A stretch of 64,000 bases of DNA, from assembly GCF_009827515.1 (NCBI RefSeq), contig NZ_WTYO01000001.1, positions 353,501 through 417,500 on the forward strand. The letters are read 5' to 3'. The stretch comes from Pelagerythrobacter marinus (GTDB lineage: Bacteria; Pseudomonadota; Alphaproteobacteria; Sphingomonadales; Sphingomonadaceae). Position numbers and translations under genes: made by a program. The notes under the pieces are model-generated. The model did no database searches. It was not told where the DNA came from and saw only the letters and a program-made list of their open reading frames with translations. This document shows positions 18,771 to 27,067 of this stretch, in pieces (within the stretch, counting starts at the first letter, position 1; each line of letters begins with the position of its first letter).

Positions 18771-20315
18771 TCAGGCGCGCAAGGGACCGGGCCGTTCGTG
18801 TTCTACCACGAACCGGGCGAGATCGGTCTTCCGGCCGCCCGGATGATCGACCTGGTCGATCACGGCTATGCTGGCGTTCCAGTGCGCCCTGGAGACGTCA
18901 TAGACTTGATATCCGCGTTGATTGGCCAGCAGCGCCACATTCGGATTGTGGCGCAGCGCGTCCTGCTGGAACGAATGCCGCGGTGAGCCGCTGCCGCCCG
19001 AGGAAATCGAAGATGCCAGAAATTCGCTTGCAATGGCGGGGCTTTCCGGATCGTCCGGGTTGCGCGGGATGCTGCCGACGACGTGCTGGTGCATGTCGCC
19101 GCTGCCGACGACGACATTGGTCAGGCGCCGCTGCGCGATCAGGTCGATGATCCGCTGGCGGGCATGGGGATAGCCGTTCCAGTTGTCGGTGCTGCGCACC
19201 GCCTGTTGCGCGCCGTCACGCCGCACGTCGAAGGGCATCATCTGCACCTGCTGGGCGATGAAGTTCCACCGGCTGCCCCCCGACAACCCGTTGCCAAGCC
19301 ACCGTTCCTGTCCGTCGCCAAGCATCGTGCGCGCCGGATCATAGGCGGGCCTGCAGCCGTCGCGACGCGGTTCGCACAGCTGGTCGCTCCGGTGCGAGCG
19401 CGTGTCGAGCACATGCATCCTCACGAGGTCGCCGAAATCGAAGCGCCGGAAATAGCGCGTGGCGGTGCCGGGCCGCAGGGCCGCCCGCACGGGCATGTGT
19501 TCGTACCACGCCTTGAGCGCCGCTGCCTTGCGGGCAGCGAACCGCAACGGGTCGCCATCCTTGCCGTGACGAGCCGCCCAGTTGTCGTCGACCTCATGAT
19601 CGTCGAACGAGGGGATGAAGGCCGCTGCCGCATGGGCTGCGCGCAGATCCGGGTCCGCCTTGTACTGGGCGTAGCGCCGACGATAATCGGCCAGCGTCAT
19701 CGTCTCCGGACCGACATGGCGGCGCAACGGGTTCTTCGCGCGTCGGCCGAATTCATAGATATAGTCCCCGTAATGGAACACGGCGTCGATCGCCTCTTCG
19801 CGCGCAAGATGGGCGAAGGCGGTATAGAAGCCGCTCTCGTAATCCTGGCAGCCGACGCTGGCGATACGGATGCGTTCGACTTGCGCGCCTGGTGGCGGGA
19901 GGGTGCGGGCGCAGCCGATCTCGCTGACCGCGCCGCCCGGGGCATGGAACCGATACCAGTAGGGGCGGTGCGGCCGCAGTCCCGCCAATTCCACATGCAC
20001 CGCATGGGCGTTGTCGGGCAGAGCTTCGGCCGTCCCGCTCTGCACGATCGTGCGGAACTGCGGATCGGCCGCAAGCTCCCAACCCAGCGGAATCGCGAAG
20101 GCGGGCATGCCGCCATCATCGGCCATCGGGTCAGGCGCGAGCCGGGTCCAGATGACGAAACCGTCCGGCGCGGGATCGCCTGCGGCGACCCCCAGACCGA
20201 ACGGATCGCGCGAAAAGAAATGGCGGCGTCCGGTGGCGGACGCGCAACCGGACAAGAGGCCGAACGACAGCATCGCGCCAACGGCCGCGCGCCGGTCGAG
20301 AATGAACGCACTCAT
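18771..20315 (-). CDS. phoD: PhoD family alkaline phosphatase/phosphodiesterase (lipoprotein)
   Basis: 514 residues from the ATG at 20315. The N-terminus has a twin-arginine (DRR) before a hydrophobic stretch and a lipobox LLSGC with Cys24, suggesting a Tat-exported lipoprotein. The N-terminal PhoD beta-sandwich (residues 35-135) is followed by the metallophosphatase domain: ASVGCQDYESGFYTAF, HYGDYIYEFG, PSFDDHEVDDNW, GSGDMHQHVVGSI. PhoD enzymes release phosphate from phosphodiesters and monoesters outside the cytoplasm. It is the last gene of the sigma-FecR-TonB receptor cluster, 63 bases after the receptor, with a stem-loop between them. No Pho box was recognised. Confidence 0.9.
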   Translation of the reverse strand: MSAFILDRRAAVGAMLSFGLLSGCASATGRRHFFSRDPFGLGVAAGDPAPDGFVIWTRLAPDPMADDGGMPAFAIPLGWELAADPQFRTIVQSGTAEALPDNAHAVHVELAGLRPHRPYWYRFHAPGGAVSEIGCARTLPPPGAQVERIRIASVGCQDYESGFYTAFAHLAREEAIDAVFHYGDYIYEFGRRAKNPLRRHVGPETMTLADYRRRYAQYKADPDLRAAHAAAAFIPSFDDHEVDDNWAARHGKDGDPLRFAARKAAALKAWYEHMPVRAALRPGTATRYFRRFDFGDLVRMHVLDTRSHRSDQLCEPRRDGCRPAYDPARTMLGDGQERWLGNGLSGGSRWNFIAQQVQMMPFDVRRDGAQQAVRSTDNWNGYPHARQRIIDLIAQRRLTNVVVGSGDMHQHVVGSIPRNPDDPESPAIASEFLASSISSGGSGSPRHSFQQDALRHNPNVALLANQRGYQVYDVSRAHWNASIAVIDQVDHPGGRKTDLARFVVEHERPGPLRA

Positions 20316-20338
20316 GGAAATGACCCAGCCAAGAGGGC

Positions 20339-20369
20339 GGGCGGGGCCGCGCGAAACACGGCCCCGCCC
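20339..20369 (-). terminator. Intercistronic stem-loop between TonB receptor and phoD
   Basis: GGGCGGGGCCG (20339-20349) and CGGCCCCGCCC (20359-20369) form a perfect 11-bp stem with a 9-base loop, in the 63-base gap between receptor stop and phosphatase start. No T tract follows on the minus strand, so it may act as an RNA 3'-end stabiliser or partial attenuator and not as a full terminator. Confidence 0.5.
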
Positions 20370-20378
20370 CACCGCCGA

Positions 20379-23366
20379 TCAGAAGCGCATCGATGCGCCG
20401 AAGGTGAATACCCGGCCGCTGACCGTGCTGGTCATCATCCGCCGTGCATCGGTGTCGGCATACTGGATGATGCGCTCGTCGGTCAGGTTCAGCGCTTCGA
20501 TGCGAAGCTGAAGCGCGGGGGTGACGTTGTAGTAAGCGGTCGCATCGAAGACAGTTGAAGGGTCGAAAAACTCCCCGATATTGCCGTTCCCCCCGTTCCC
20601 TTTGCGATATCGCGAGCGGTAGGCCATCGAGACACGCGCGCCGAAGCTTTCCGTGTCGTAATAAAGCGTGGTGTTGACCGACCATTTGGAGAGATTGACC
20701 AGCGGCAGATCGTGTGCGGTGCCCGAGTAGAACACTTCCGAACTGCCATCGGCATAAGTGACATTTGCGAGGCCGCCAAAATTGCCCAGCACACCCGGAA
20801 GGAAATCGAAATCGCGCCTGGCGGCGAATTCCACGCCGTGGATCGATGCGCCCGGCCCGTTGATGGGGCGGGTATAGTTGAAGATGATCGATCCGTCCTG
20901 ACCGTCCTCCAGCAGCGACAGCGGATAGCCGGTTTCCTCGTAGGGGACCTGTGTCGTTTCGCTGGTCACGAAAGACTGCATATCCTTGTAGAACAGGCCC
21001 AGCGCGGCAAAGCCGCGGGTGCCGTCGTAATATTCCAGCGACCCTTCGAGGGAATCGGCGCGATACGGCATCAGATAGGGATTGCCCGCGCTGATCGTGC
21101 CGCCATAGCCTGCCACGCGGACAGTGGCCGCCGCGCTGAGATCCCGCAGGCCCGGGCGGCTGATGTTGCGGTTTGCACTCAGGCGCGCCACCAGCTGCGG
21201 CGTGATGTCGAGCGCGATATTGGCCGCGGGCAGGAGCCCGTCATAGTCGGTCTCGATCTCCACCGGCACCAGGCCGCCATCGGTGACCGAGTTGCCCTGC
21301 GAGGTCAGCTGCGTGCGATAATAGCGCACGCCGATATTGGCGCGCAGGCCCATGCCGCCGAGGTCGGTATCCAGATCATATTGACCGAATGCCGCGAAGC
21401 TCTTTTCCTTCACCGTAAAGTCGGTGCCCGCGCTCAGATCGCTTGCATCCAGCGACGCGTCCTGGCCGAGCGCTGCAAAAATGGCCGGGACATCGCCGAT
21501 CGCGAAATCGATGTGGCTGGAATGGGGATTCAGCATCATGGGCGCGTCGGCGAGCCCGTCCGGGTAACTGCCATTGGCATGATAGCGATAGCCGCTGTTC
21601 TCGAATTTCTTGAACTCGACGCCCGCCTTCAGCGTGGATGCGAAGGATAGCGCATAGGTGAGCGCGGCGTCGGCATTGTAGAACTCGTTCTCGATATGGT
21701 CTTCGCGCCACTGGATGTTATGGAACTGCCAGGCAGCGGGATCGGCGGGATCGAAATCGTAGCTATTGACCGGCCGGTCGGTGTCCAGCCCGGCAAAGCC
21801 GACGCGGTGATCGTTGGACACCATATAGGCGCGCTGCCAGTCGGACGCGAAGACCGAGCTTGACCAGCCGGCCGTCGTGTCGAGCACGAGGCGATCGCCG
21901 AGCTCGGTGCGGGCGTTGAAGGCGACCTGCCAGAATTCGGTCTCGTCATCGGTCGCCTTGGCTTCATTGCGCAGATCGACGCCGGCGAAGGCGCCGCCAT
22001 TGATCGAATTATGTTCGTCGATGGCGATCTCGCTGACGACCTGGGTGCCCGTTATGTCGTTGGAGGAGAGACCGTTGGCCCCGGCATTGCCGAGCACGTT
22101 CTCCTGCCGGTCGTTCGTCAGCTTACCATAGAGCACGTCGAACGCGATGTCGGTTCCATTGCCCGGATTATATTGCAGCGTTCCCGTCAGCCCCAGCCGG
22201 TCGCGGCGGTTGAACCAGCTGCCATAGGTCTGCGCCCGCGACATCCATACGCGGTCGTCGCCGCTGGCATTGACCAGCAGGTCGCGCGTTGCGTCGTCGA
22301 TCTCGGGCCCGACATTGGCCTCGCCGAAGTTGATCTTCGACCAGTTCCAGTTGCGATAGCCCCATTCGATCGTGTCGGCCTGGCTGTAGGCGGCCGAGAA
22401 CAATGCGCCGAAGTCGCCGGACCGGACGGAGGCGAGACCGACAACGCGCGGGGTCAGCGTGTCGGTATATTCGTTGACCTGTCCCTTGGCGCTGACGGCG
22501 AAAGTGTTGCTGTCATAGTCGAAGGGCTTGGCCGTGCGCAGCGCGATGGTGCCGCCGATTCCGCCCTCCTCCTGCTCGGCCGCATAGCTTTTCTCGACCA
22601 CGACCTCGTTGAACAGTTCCGAAGCGAACACGCTGTAATCGAACGAGCGGCTGCGGCTGGCTCCGCTGCGGCTGTCGAGGCCGGATGCCGTGTTGCTCAA
22701 TACTTCCATGCCGTTGAGCTGGGTGCGCGTGAAACTGGGGCCGAGGCCGCGCAGTGAAATCTGGCGTCCTTCGCCGCTGTCGCGCGAAATGGCGACGCCG
22801 GGCACGCGCTGCAGTGACTCGGCAAGATTCTGATCGGGGAATGCGGCAATATCCTCCGCCAGGATCACTTCCTGCGACCCTGTCGCTGCCTTCTTGCGCA
22901 TCTGCGCAACGCTCAGGCTTTCGCGGAAGCCAGTGACGACGATTTCCGGCTGGGGCTCGGCGGCGACGGCCTGGGTGGACCAGACAGGCGCGGTCGCGGC
23001 GGTCGCCCTGGCCGGAGAGGGGGCCGCGCTCTGCGCCGCCTGGCGCTCGCGAGGTCGGACGATGACCGTCCCCCGGTCGATCCGCGCATCGATGGGCAGT
23101 GCATGGGTCATCCGTTCCAGCGCCTGGGGCGCGGTCATCGCGCCGCGCACCGGACGGCTTCGCAACGCCGCGACGATATCCGGCGCTGTGGCCAGCGGCA
23201 GCCCGGTAATCCTCGAGAAACCGATCAGCGCATCTGACAGGTCCTGTGCAGGCTCGTCGAACTGAAATGTCCGGGCCGCAGCTTCCTGCGCCGATGCAGG
23301 TTGAGCGGCTATAGCTTGGATGGCAGCGCCGGCCAGAAGTGCCGACATGGTGATCGATCTGGTCAT
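20379..23366 (-). CDS. TonB-dependent receptor with N-terminal STN signalling domain
   Basis: 995 residues. A signal peptide ends near PASAQA. Residues 30-95 are an STN domain (FQFDEPAQDLSDALIGFSRITGL...IDRGTVIVR), as in FecA and FpvA, which contacts an anti-sigma factor. The plug follows (PEIVVTGFRESL..., VPGVAISRDSGEGRQISLRGLGPSFTRTQLNGMEV) and then a 22-strand-type barrel ending in FGASMRF. The start at 23366 is supported by the AAAGGGGG ribosome site; an ATG 11 codons upstream lacks one. The subfamily is the large type common in sphingomonads and Caulobacter. Ligand unknown; the PhoD gene suggests a phosphorylated organic compound. G+C looks lower than in flanking genes. Confidence 0.93.
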   Translation of the reverse strand: MTRSITMSALLAGAAIQAIAAQPASAQEAAARTFQFDEPAQDLSDALIGFSRITGLPLATAPDIVAALRSRPVRGAMTAPQALERMTHALPIDARIDRGTVIVRPRERQAAQSAAPSPARATAATAPVWSTQAVAAEPQPEIVVTGFRESLSVAQMRKKAATGSQEVILAEDIAAFPDQNLAESLQRVPGVAISRDSGEGRQISLRGLGPSFTRTQLNGMEVLSNTASGLDSRSGASRSRSFDYSVFASELFNEVVVEKSYAAEQEEGGIGGTIALRTAKPFDYDSNTFAVSAKGQVNEYTDTLTPRVVGLASVRSGDFGALFSAAYSQADTIEWGYRNWNWSKINFGEANVGPEIDDATRDLLVNASGDDRVWMSRAQTYGSWFNRRDRLGLTGTLQYNPGNGTDIAFDVLYGKLTNDRQENVLGNAGANGLSSNDITGTQVVSEIAIDEHNSINGGAFAGVDLRNEAKATDDETEFWQVAFNARTELGDRLVLDTTAGWSSSVFASDWQRAYMVSNDHRVGFAGLDTDRPVNSYDFDPADPAAWQFHNIQWREDHIENEFYNADAALTYALSFASTLKAGVEFKKFENSGYRYHANGSYPDGLADAPMMLNPHSSHIDFAIGDVPAIFAALGQDASLDASDLSAGTDFTVKEKSFAAFGQYDLDTDLGGMGLRANIGVRYYRTQLTSQGNSVTDGGLVPVEIETDYDGLLPAANIALDITPQLVARLSANRNISRPGLRDLSAAATVRVAGYGGTISAGNPYLMPYRADSLEGSLEYYDGTRGFAALGLFYKDMQSFVTSETTQVPYEETGYPLSLLEDGQDGSIIFNYTRPINGPGASIHGVEFAARRDFDFLPGVLGNFGGLANVTYADGSSEVFYSGTAHDLPLVNLSKWSVNTTLYYDTESFGARVSMAYRSRYRKGNGGNGNIGEFFDPSTVFDATAYYNVTPALQLRIEALNLTDERIIQYADTDARRMMTSTVSGRVFTFGASMRF

Positions 23367-23399
23367 TTGACCCCCTTTGCGATGTTCTTCGAGGGTCAA
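23367..23399 (-). promoter_or_regulatory. Inverted repeat that could mask the TonB receptor ribosome site
   Basis: On the minus strand TTGACCC and GGGTCAA are exact complements separated by 19 bases. The right arm contains part of the AAAGGGGG ribosome site and ends directly before the ATG. Folding would hide the site. This is an inference from sequence only. Confidence 0.4.
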
Positions 23400-23467
23400 G
23401 TCGTGCGAGGTCCCGCAACCCGGACAAATTTATTTAATTACGAATAGGTTACAGTTTTTCGATATTG

Positions 23468-24409
23468 TTACTCTATCCGAATGACATCGCCGTCGCGCGC
23501 GATATCGAGGCCATAACCCTTTCGCAGCAAGGCCAGCGTTTCCTCCGTCGCAGAGACGCGAAACCGTCCGGTCAGCCGCAGATCGTCGGCCAATGTTCCA
23601 TCGACGGCGATCGAGGCGTCGGAGAACCGGCGCATTTTCGCGACCAGATCGCCCAGCGGTGCATCCCGCATGACGAACCATTCCGAACCGGGGCGAACGT
23701 GTTCCGGATCCATCGGAATGCGCCTCAGCACTGAATCCGATGCCAGCGCGGCCTCGCCAGCGGCGAGATCGAGTTGGCTCGCCGCGTCGGTGAGCCGGAC
23801 TTTTCCTCGGGCCACGGCGACCGAGACGCGGTGCTGTGAAAGGCGATCGATGTGAAACGCGGTGCCAAGGACGCCGATCCGCACGCTGCCGGCATCCACT
23901 TCGAACGATCGCCAGCTGCTGTGCGAAACATCGAAACCGGCCTCGCCGCGGGTCAATTCCACCTCGCGCCGCCATGGCCAGTATCGAACCGTCACGGCGC
24001 TGTTCCCACCCAGCGAAAGTGTCGTTCCATCTGACAATGCCACCGTCCGCATGACGCCTGGCGCGGTCTGGTGGCTGACGGGGATGGCCGGAATGAACAA
24101 CAAGGCCGCCACAGCCGCTGCGGCGGCCGATGCGGCGAGGGGCAGCCAGCGTCTGGGGCGCGACAGGGGGCGCCGCACGGCGCGCGCGGCAACGCGCTCG
24201 GTGGCCGGCGCCTCCCGAACGGCCACGCATGCCTGCTCCAGAAGCCGATCGTCCCAAAGCGCCGCCATTTCGGCAAAAGCCTCGCGGTTGCGCGGATCAG
24301 CGCGCATCCATTCATCGAAGCGCGCGCCTTCAACGCTGTCGAACGCCGACCGGTTCATCCGGTCGAGCCAGCCTGCCGCCTCGGCGTTGGTCTGTTCGAT
24401 ACTGCGCAT
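23468..24409 (-). CDS. FecR family anti-sigma factor
   Basis: 313 residues starting at the ATG that overlaps the sigma-factor stop as TGATG. The first 80 residues are a cytoplasmic FecR_N-type domain (AAGWLDRMN...EWMRADPRNREAFAEMAALW). One membrane helix lies near residues 90-112, and the periplasmic FecR domain follows (GVMRTVALSDGTTLSLGGNSAVTV..., GEAGFDVSHSSWRSFEVDAGSVRIGVLGTAFHI). The C-terminal end would contact the receptor STN domain. FecR-type proteins hold the partner sigma factor until the receptor binds ligand. Confidence 0.92.
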   Translation of the reverse strand: MRSIEQTNAEAAGWLDRMNRSAFDSVEGARFDEWMRADPRNREAFAEMAALWDDRLLEQACVAVREAPATERVAARAVRRPLSRPRRWLPLAASAAAAAVAALLFIPAIPVSHQTAPGVMRTVALSDGTTLSLGGNSAVTVRYWPWRREVELTRGEAGFDVSHSSWRSFEVDAGSVRIGVLGTAFHIDRLSQHRVSVAVARGKVRLTDAASQLDLAAGEAALASDSVLRRIPMDPEHVRPGSEWFVMRDAPLGDLVAKMRRFSDASIAVDGTLADDLRLTGRFRVSATEETLALLRKGYGLDIARDGDVIRIE

Positions 24410-24978
24410 CAGCCGATCCTGTCCCGGCATTCGGCCGCCGCCAAGGCCTTGCGCAAATCGTTCATGCCGCGCGTCACGTGCTTTTCCACGCTGGAGAGGG
24501 AGAGGCCGAGATCGGACGCGATGCGGGCATGGGACTGGTTTTCGAGCCGCCGACGGACGATAACCTCGCGCCGCAGCGATGGCATTGCGGACATGGCATG
24601 TTTCAGGATTGCCAGCTTTCGCTTGCCGTCGGCCACGCGATCGGGAAGCGGTTTCTCGCAGCTTGGATCGCTTTCCAGTTCGCCGGTGAAACGGTTGTTC
24701 TTGCGGAAATGATCGGCAAGGCGGTTCGCCGCGATCCGGAACGCCAGGGCATAGATGCTGCCCGGCCGCCTTTCATCGGTATAGGCAATGAGCGCTGCGA
24801 TCGTATCCTGCGCCACATCTTCGGCCAGGTGCCGGGGATGGCCCCGGCGGACGACATAGGCCACGATCGCGTCGCGAACGGCGGGCCAATCGAAGAATTC
24901 ATCCGCCTCGCCACCGCCGATTGCGATGGCACCGTACGAACCGTCCTGGTCGTGTGTTCTTGCGCGGCGGGATCTCAC
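24409..24978 (-). CDS. ECF (FecI-like) RNA polymerase sigma factor
   Basis: 189 residues. Region 2 is HLAEDVAQDTIAALIAYTDERRPGSIYALAFRIAANRLADHFRK, and region 4 is AMSAMPSLRREVIVRRRLENQSHARIASDLGLSLSSVEKHVTRGMNDLRKAL with a clear helix-turn-helix. The N-terminal 30 residues are polar and may be shorter in the true protein. It is translationally coupled to the FecR gene. By analogy with FecI it should drive transcription of the receptor and phoD when the receptor senses ligand. Confidence 0.92.
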   Translation of the reverse strand: MRSRRARTHDQDGSYGAIAIGGGEADEFFDWPAVRDAIVAYVVRRGHPRHLAEDVAQDTIAALIAYTDERRPGSIYALAFRIAANRLADHFRKNNRFTGELESDPSCEKPLPDRVADGKRKLAILKHAMSAMPSLRREVIVRRRLENQSHARIASDLGLSLSSVEKHVTRGMNDLRKALAAAECRDRIG

Positions 24979-25151
24979 AGTCGCCGGCGCCTAGATCACG
25001 ATTATGACAGATAGGTTCCGATATGCGAACGAAAGGAGTTGCCGATCGGGCGGGGGGCGCCTGCCGCGACCGGCAAAGGCCGGGCGGCTTGCCGGCGTGG
25101 CCAGCGGCAGAGGATCTGACCGCAAACTGTCACGTCCTGCGACTAGCCGGG

Positions 25152-25661
25152 GATACCCGCACGTTCGGTGCAGAGCTGGAGGCCGCCTGGGATCCTGCGG
25201 GCCCCTTCGAGGTGGCCGTCCAGGCGACGTTGCAGGATGGCCGTTATCGCAATTTCCACTTCGTCGAGGTGATCGACGGCGAGGCGGTGCGCCGCGACTA
25301 TTCGGGCCATCGCCTGATCCGGGTGCCCCGCCTGGCCGTGCGGGCCGTGCCGGCCCTCGAACTGATGAATGGCCGGCTGCGGGCCGAGGTGACGGGTGAA
25401 TACTTTTCACGCCGTTTCGGCGACATCGCGAACGCGCAGGAACTGCCCGGCTACCTGTTGGTCGGCGTCAACATCCGGGCGGCCCTGTCCGATCGGGTCA
25501 GCCTGCGCGCGCATGTGACCAATCTCACCAATACGCTGGGCCTGACCGAAGGCAATCCGCGCAACGGGGCGTTCGACGCCGCATCGCATCCGGGCGAATA
25601 TTTCTATGCCCGCCCCGAATTCGCGCGAACCGTCAGGCTGGAAGCCGCGATCGCGTTCTAG
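25152..25661 (+). pseudogene. 3' remnant of a TonB-dependent receptor gene
   Basis: An open frame (from 25023) whose last 170 residues are the C-terminal barrel of a TonB receptor. It contains GDTRTFGAELEAAWDPAG, LQDGRYRNFHF, LIRVPRLAVRAVPALEL, NAQELPGYLLVGVNIRAALSD and HVTNLTNTLGLTEGNPR, and ends in an aromatic-terminated strand. Signal peptide, plug and about three quarters of the barrel are missing, and residues before GDTRTF look unrelated. It is therefore a 5'-truncated relic whose upstream part was lost or replaced at the junction with the divergent sigma-factor gene. The left limit is estimated. Confidence 0.8.
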
Positions 25662-25713
25662 ACTTCGCCGAGGTCGATCCTCGGTTCGCCGCTATCTGCG
25701 CAGCGACCCCGCC

Positions 25714-26835
25714 CTAGAGCTTCCTGCCCCATACTTCGAGGTGCTGGTTGCGTTCCACGCGGATCGGACGGTGAAGGTCAAGCAGCGGGGCTAGGCCTGC
25801 GTTATCCAGCCACTCGCGCGTAGCTGCCGCCGACGGGGGCTCGAGCTGTTCGAAAGCATCGGTGACCCGCTGCCACAGGTAGAGCACGTAAGGCTGCACG
25901 CCGCTTTCGAACGCGATCCCGCGAAACGCCGTTGCGACCGAACCGATAATGCGCCGGTGCGGCTTCTCGGTGACCGGCGCACCCTCTTGCGGGTCGGCGT
26001 CGGCGACGAACCGGCACAGCATGGCCAGCTTGTCGGCAAGTTCGGGAAACAGTTCGGACGCCATGTGGCGGTATACCGGCTCGAGCGTCTCGGGAATCGC
26101 GTCCCCGGCGAGGTAGGTCGCCGCGTAGTCCCCGAATTCCGGGATATCCGGGTCCGGCGCATTCATCCGTTCAACCCAGCGATAGACCTTCGGCGCACGG
26201 CGCTTCATCAGGTCCGCGGGAACCGGGTCGCGGCCAAGGTGCGCGAACAGCGGGCCCAGCAGTCCATAATCGCCCAGCGAGGGCGCTCCCCCGAACAGGT
26301 AGGGGTGCTGGGCGAAATGCGCCTCCAGCAGGTCGAGCAGTTCGAGGTAGGAAGCCTCGATCGCAGGGACGGTAGCCGGGGTGACGCCCAGCATCGGCAG
26401 ATAGGACTGCATGCGAGCCATCACCTTGGCCGCCTGGTCCGCCCCCGATCCTGCGGTGAAGGCATCCTGCAGGAAACGGTCCTGCCGGTCGGCATGGCTC
26501 CAGCGGTAATGCATGGCATGGCGGGTGAGGCCGACCACGGCATACAGCTCCGCCACGTGCGCCAGGACCCGCTGTCGCGGCCCGGGGGGATAGGCACTGA
26601 TCCTGGCGCCGGCCCGTTCGAAATGGTCCAGGATATCGACGGTGTCTTGCACGATGGTGCCGTCGGGAAGTTCGACGACGGGTATGATTCCGCGACCGAT
26701 CTTCGGGACGATCTCGGCTCGAAACCGGCTATCCGCGGCACGCTCGACATAGGGGATGCCCTGTTTGCGAAGGTATGCCCGCGTCTTGCCCGTGTAGAGC
26801 GAATGCGGCGCGCCGTAGAGGGTGACCGGTTGCAT
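25714..26835 (-). CDS. Glutathione S-transferase family protein, extended form
   Basis: 373 residues from the ATG at 26835. The N-terminal thioredoxin-like domain reads MQPVTLYGAPHSLYTGKTRAYLRKQGIPY, then GIIPVVELPDGTIVQDTVDILDHFE, with the conserved cis-Pro and the DT/S pair that binds the gamma-glutamyl group. An alpha-helical domain follows (PYLFGGAPSLGDYGLLGPLFAHL). At 373 residues it is far longer than common GSTs (200-230); the extra 130 C-terminal residues (from about 240) are conserved-looking but not recognised. No catalytic Cys or Ser is certain. It is convergent with the receptor remnant and divergent from the LuxR gene. Confidence 0.82.
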   Translation of the reverse strand: MQPVTLYGAPHSLYTGKTRAYLRKQGIPYVERAADSRFRAEIVPKIGRGIIPVVELPDGTIVQDTVDILDHFERAGARISAYPPGPRQRVLAHVAELYAVVGLTRHAMHYRWSHADRQDRFLQDAFTAGSGADQAAKVMARMQSYLPMLGVTPATVPAIEASYLELLDLLEAHFAQHPYLFGGAPSLGDYGLLGPLFAHLGRDPVPADLMKRRAPKVYRWVERMNAPDPDIPEFGDYAATYLAGDAIPETLEPVYRHMASELFPELADKLAMLCRFVADADPQEGAPVTEKPHRRIIGSVATAFRGIAFESGVQPYVLYLWQRVTDAFEQLEPPSAAATREWLDNAGLAPLLDLHRPIRVERNQHLEVWGRKL

Positions 26836-27067
26836 TTGTTCCCCTGTCGATACGGGTGCCCGGGGCCCCGATGGGCGTGCCCGGCCGTGGATGCCGGGCC
26901 TATGACGGCGGCTGCGGAGCGTCAACTGGCGGAGCGATACGCCTCGCCTGCGGTCGGCCACCATGGCGACGGGGCGGGCGGCTGCCGGGCGCGTTCGCTT
27001 TTCCCATCGGCGCCGATGTCGTGTAGACGGGGCGGAGTCGTTGAAACGGGGAACGCGAGGGGTTTCG

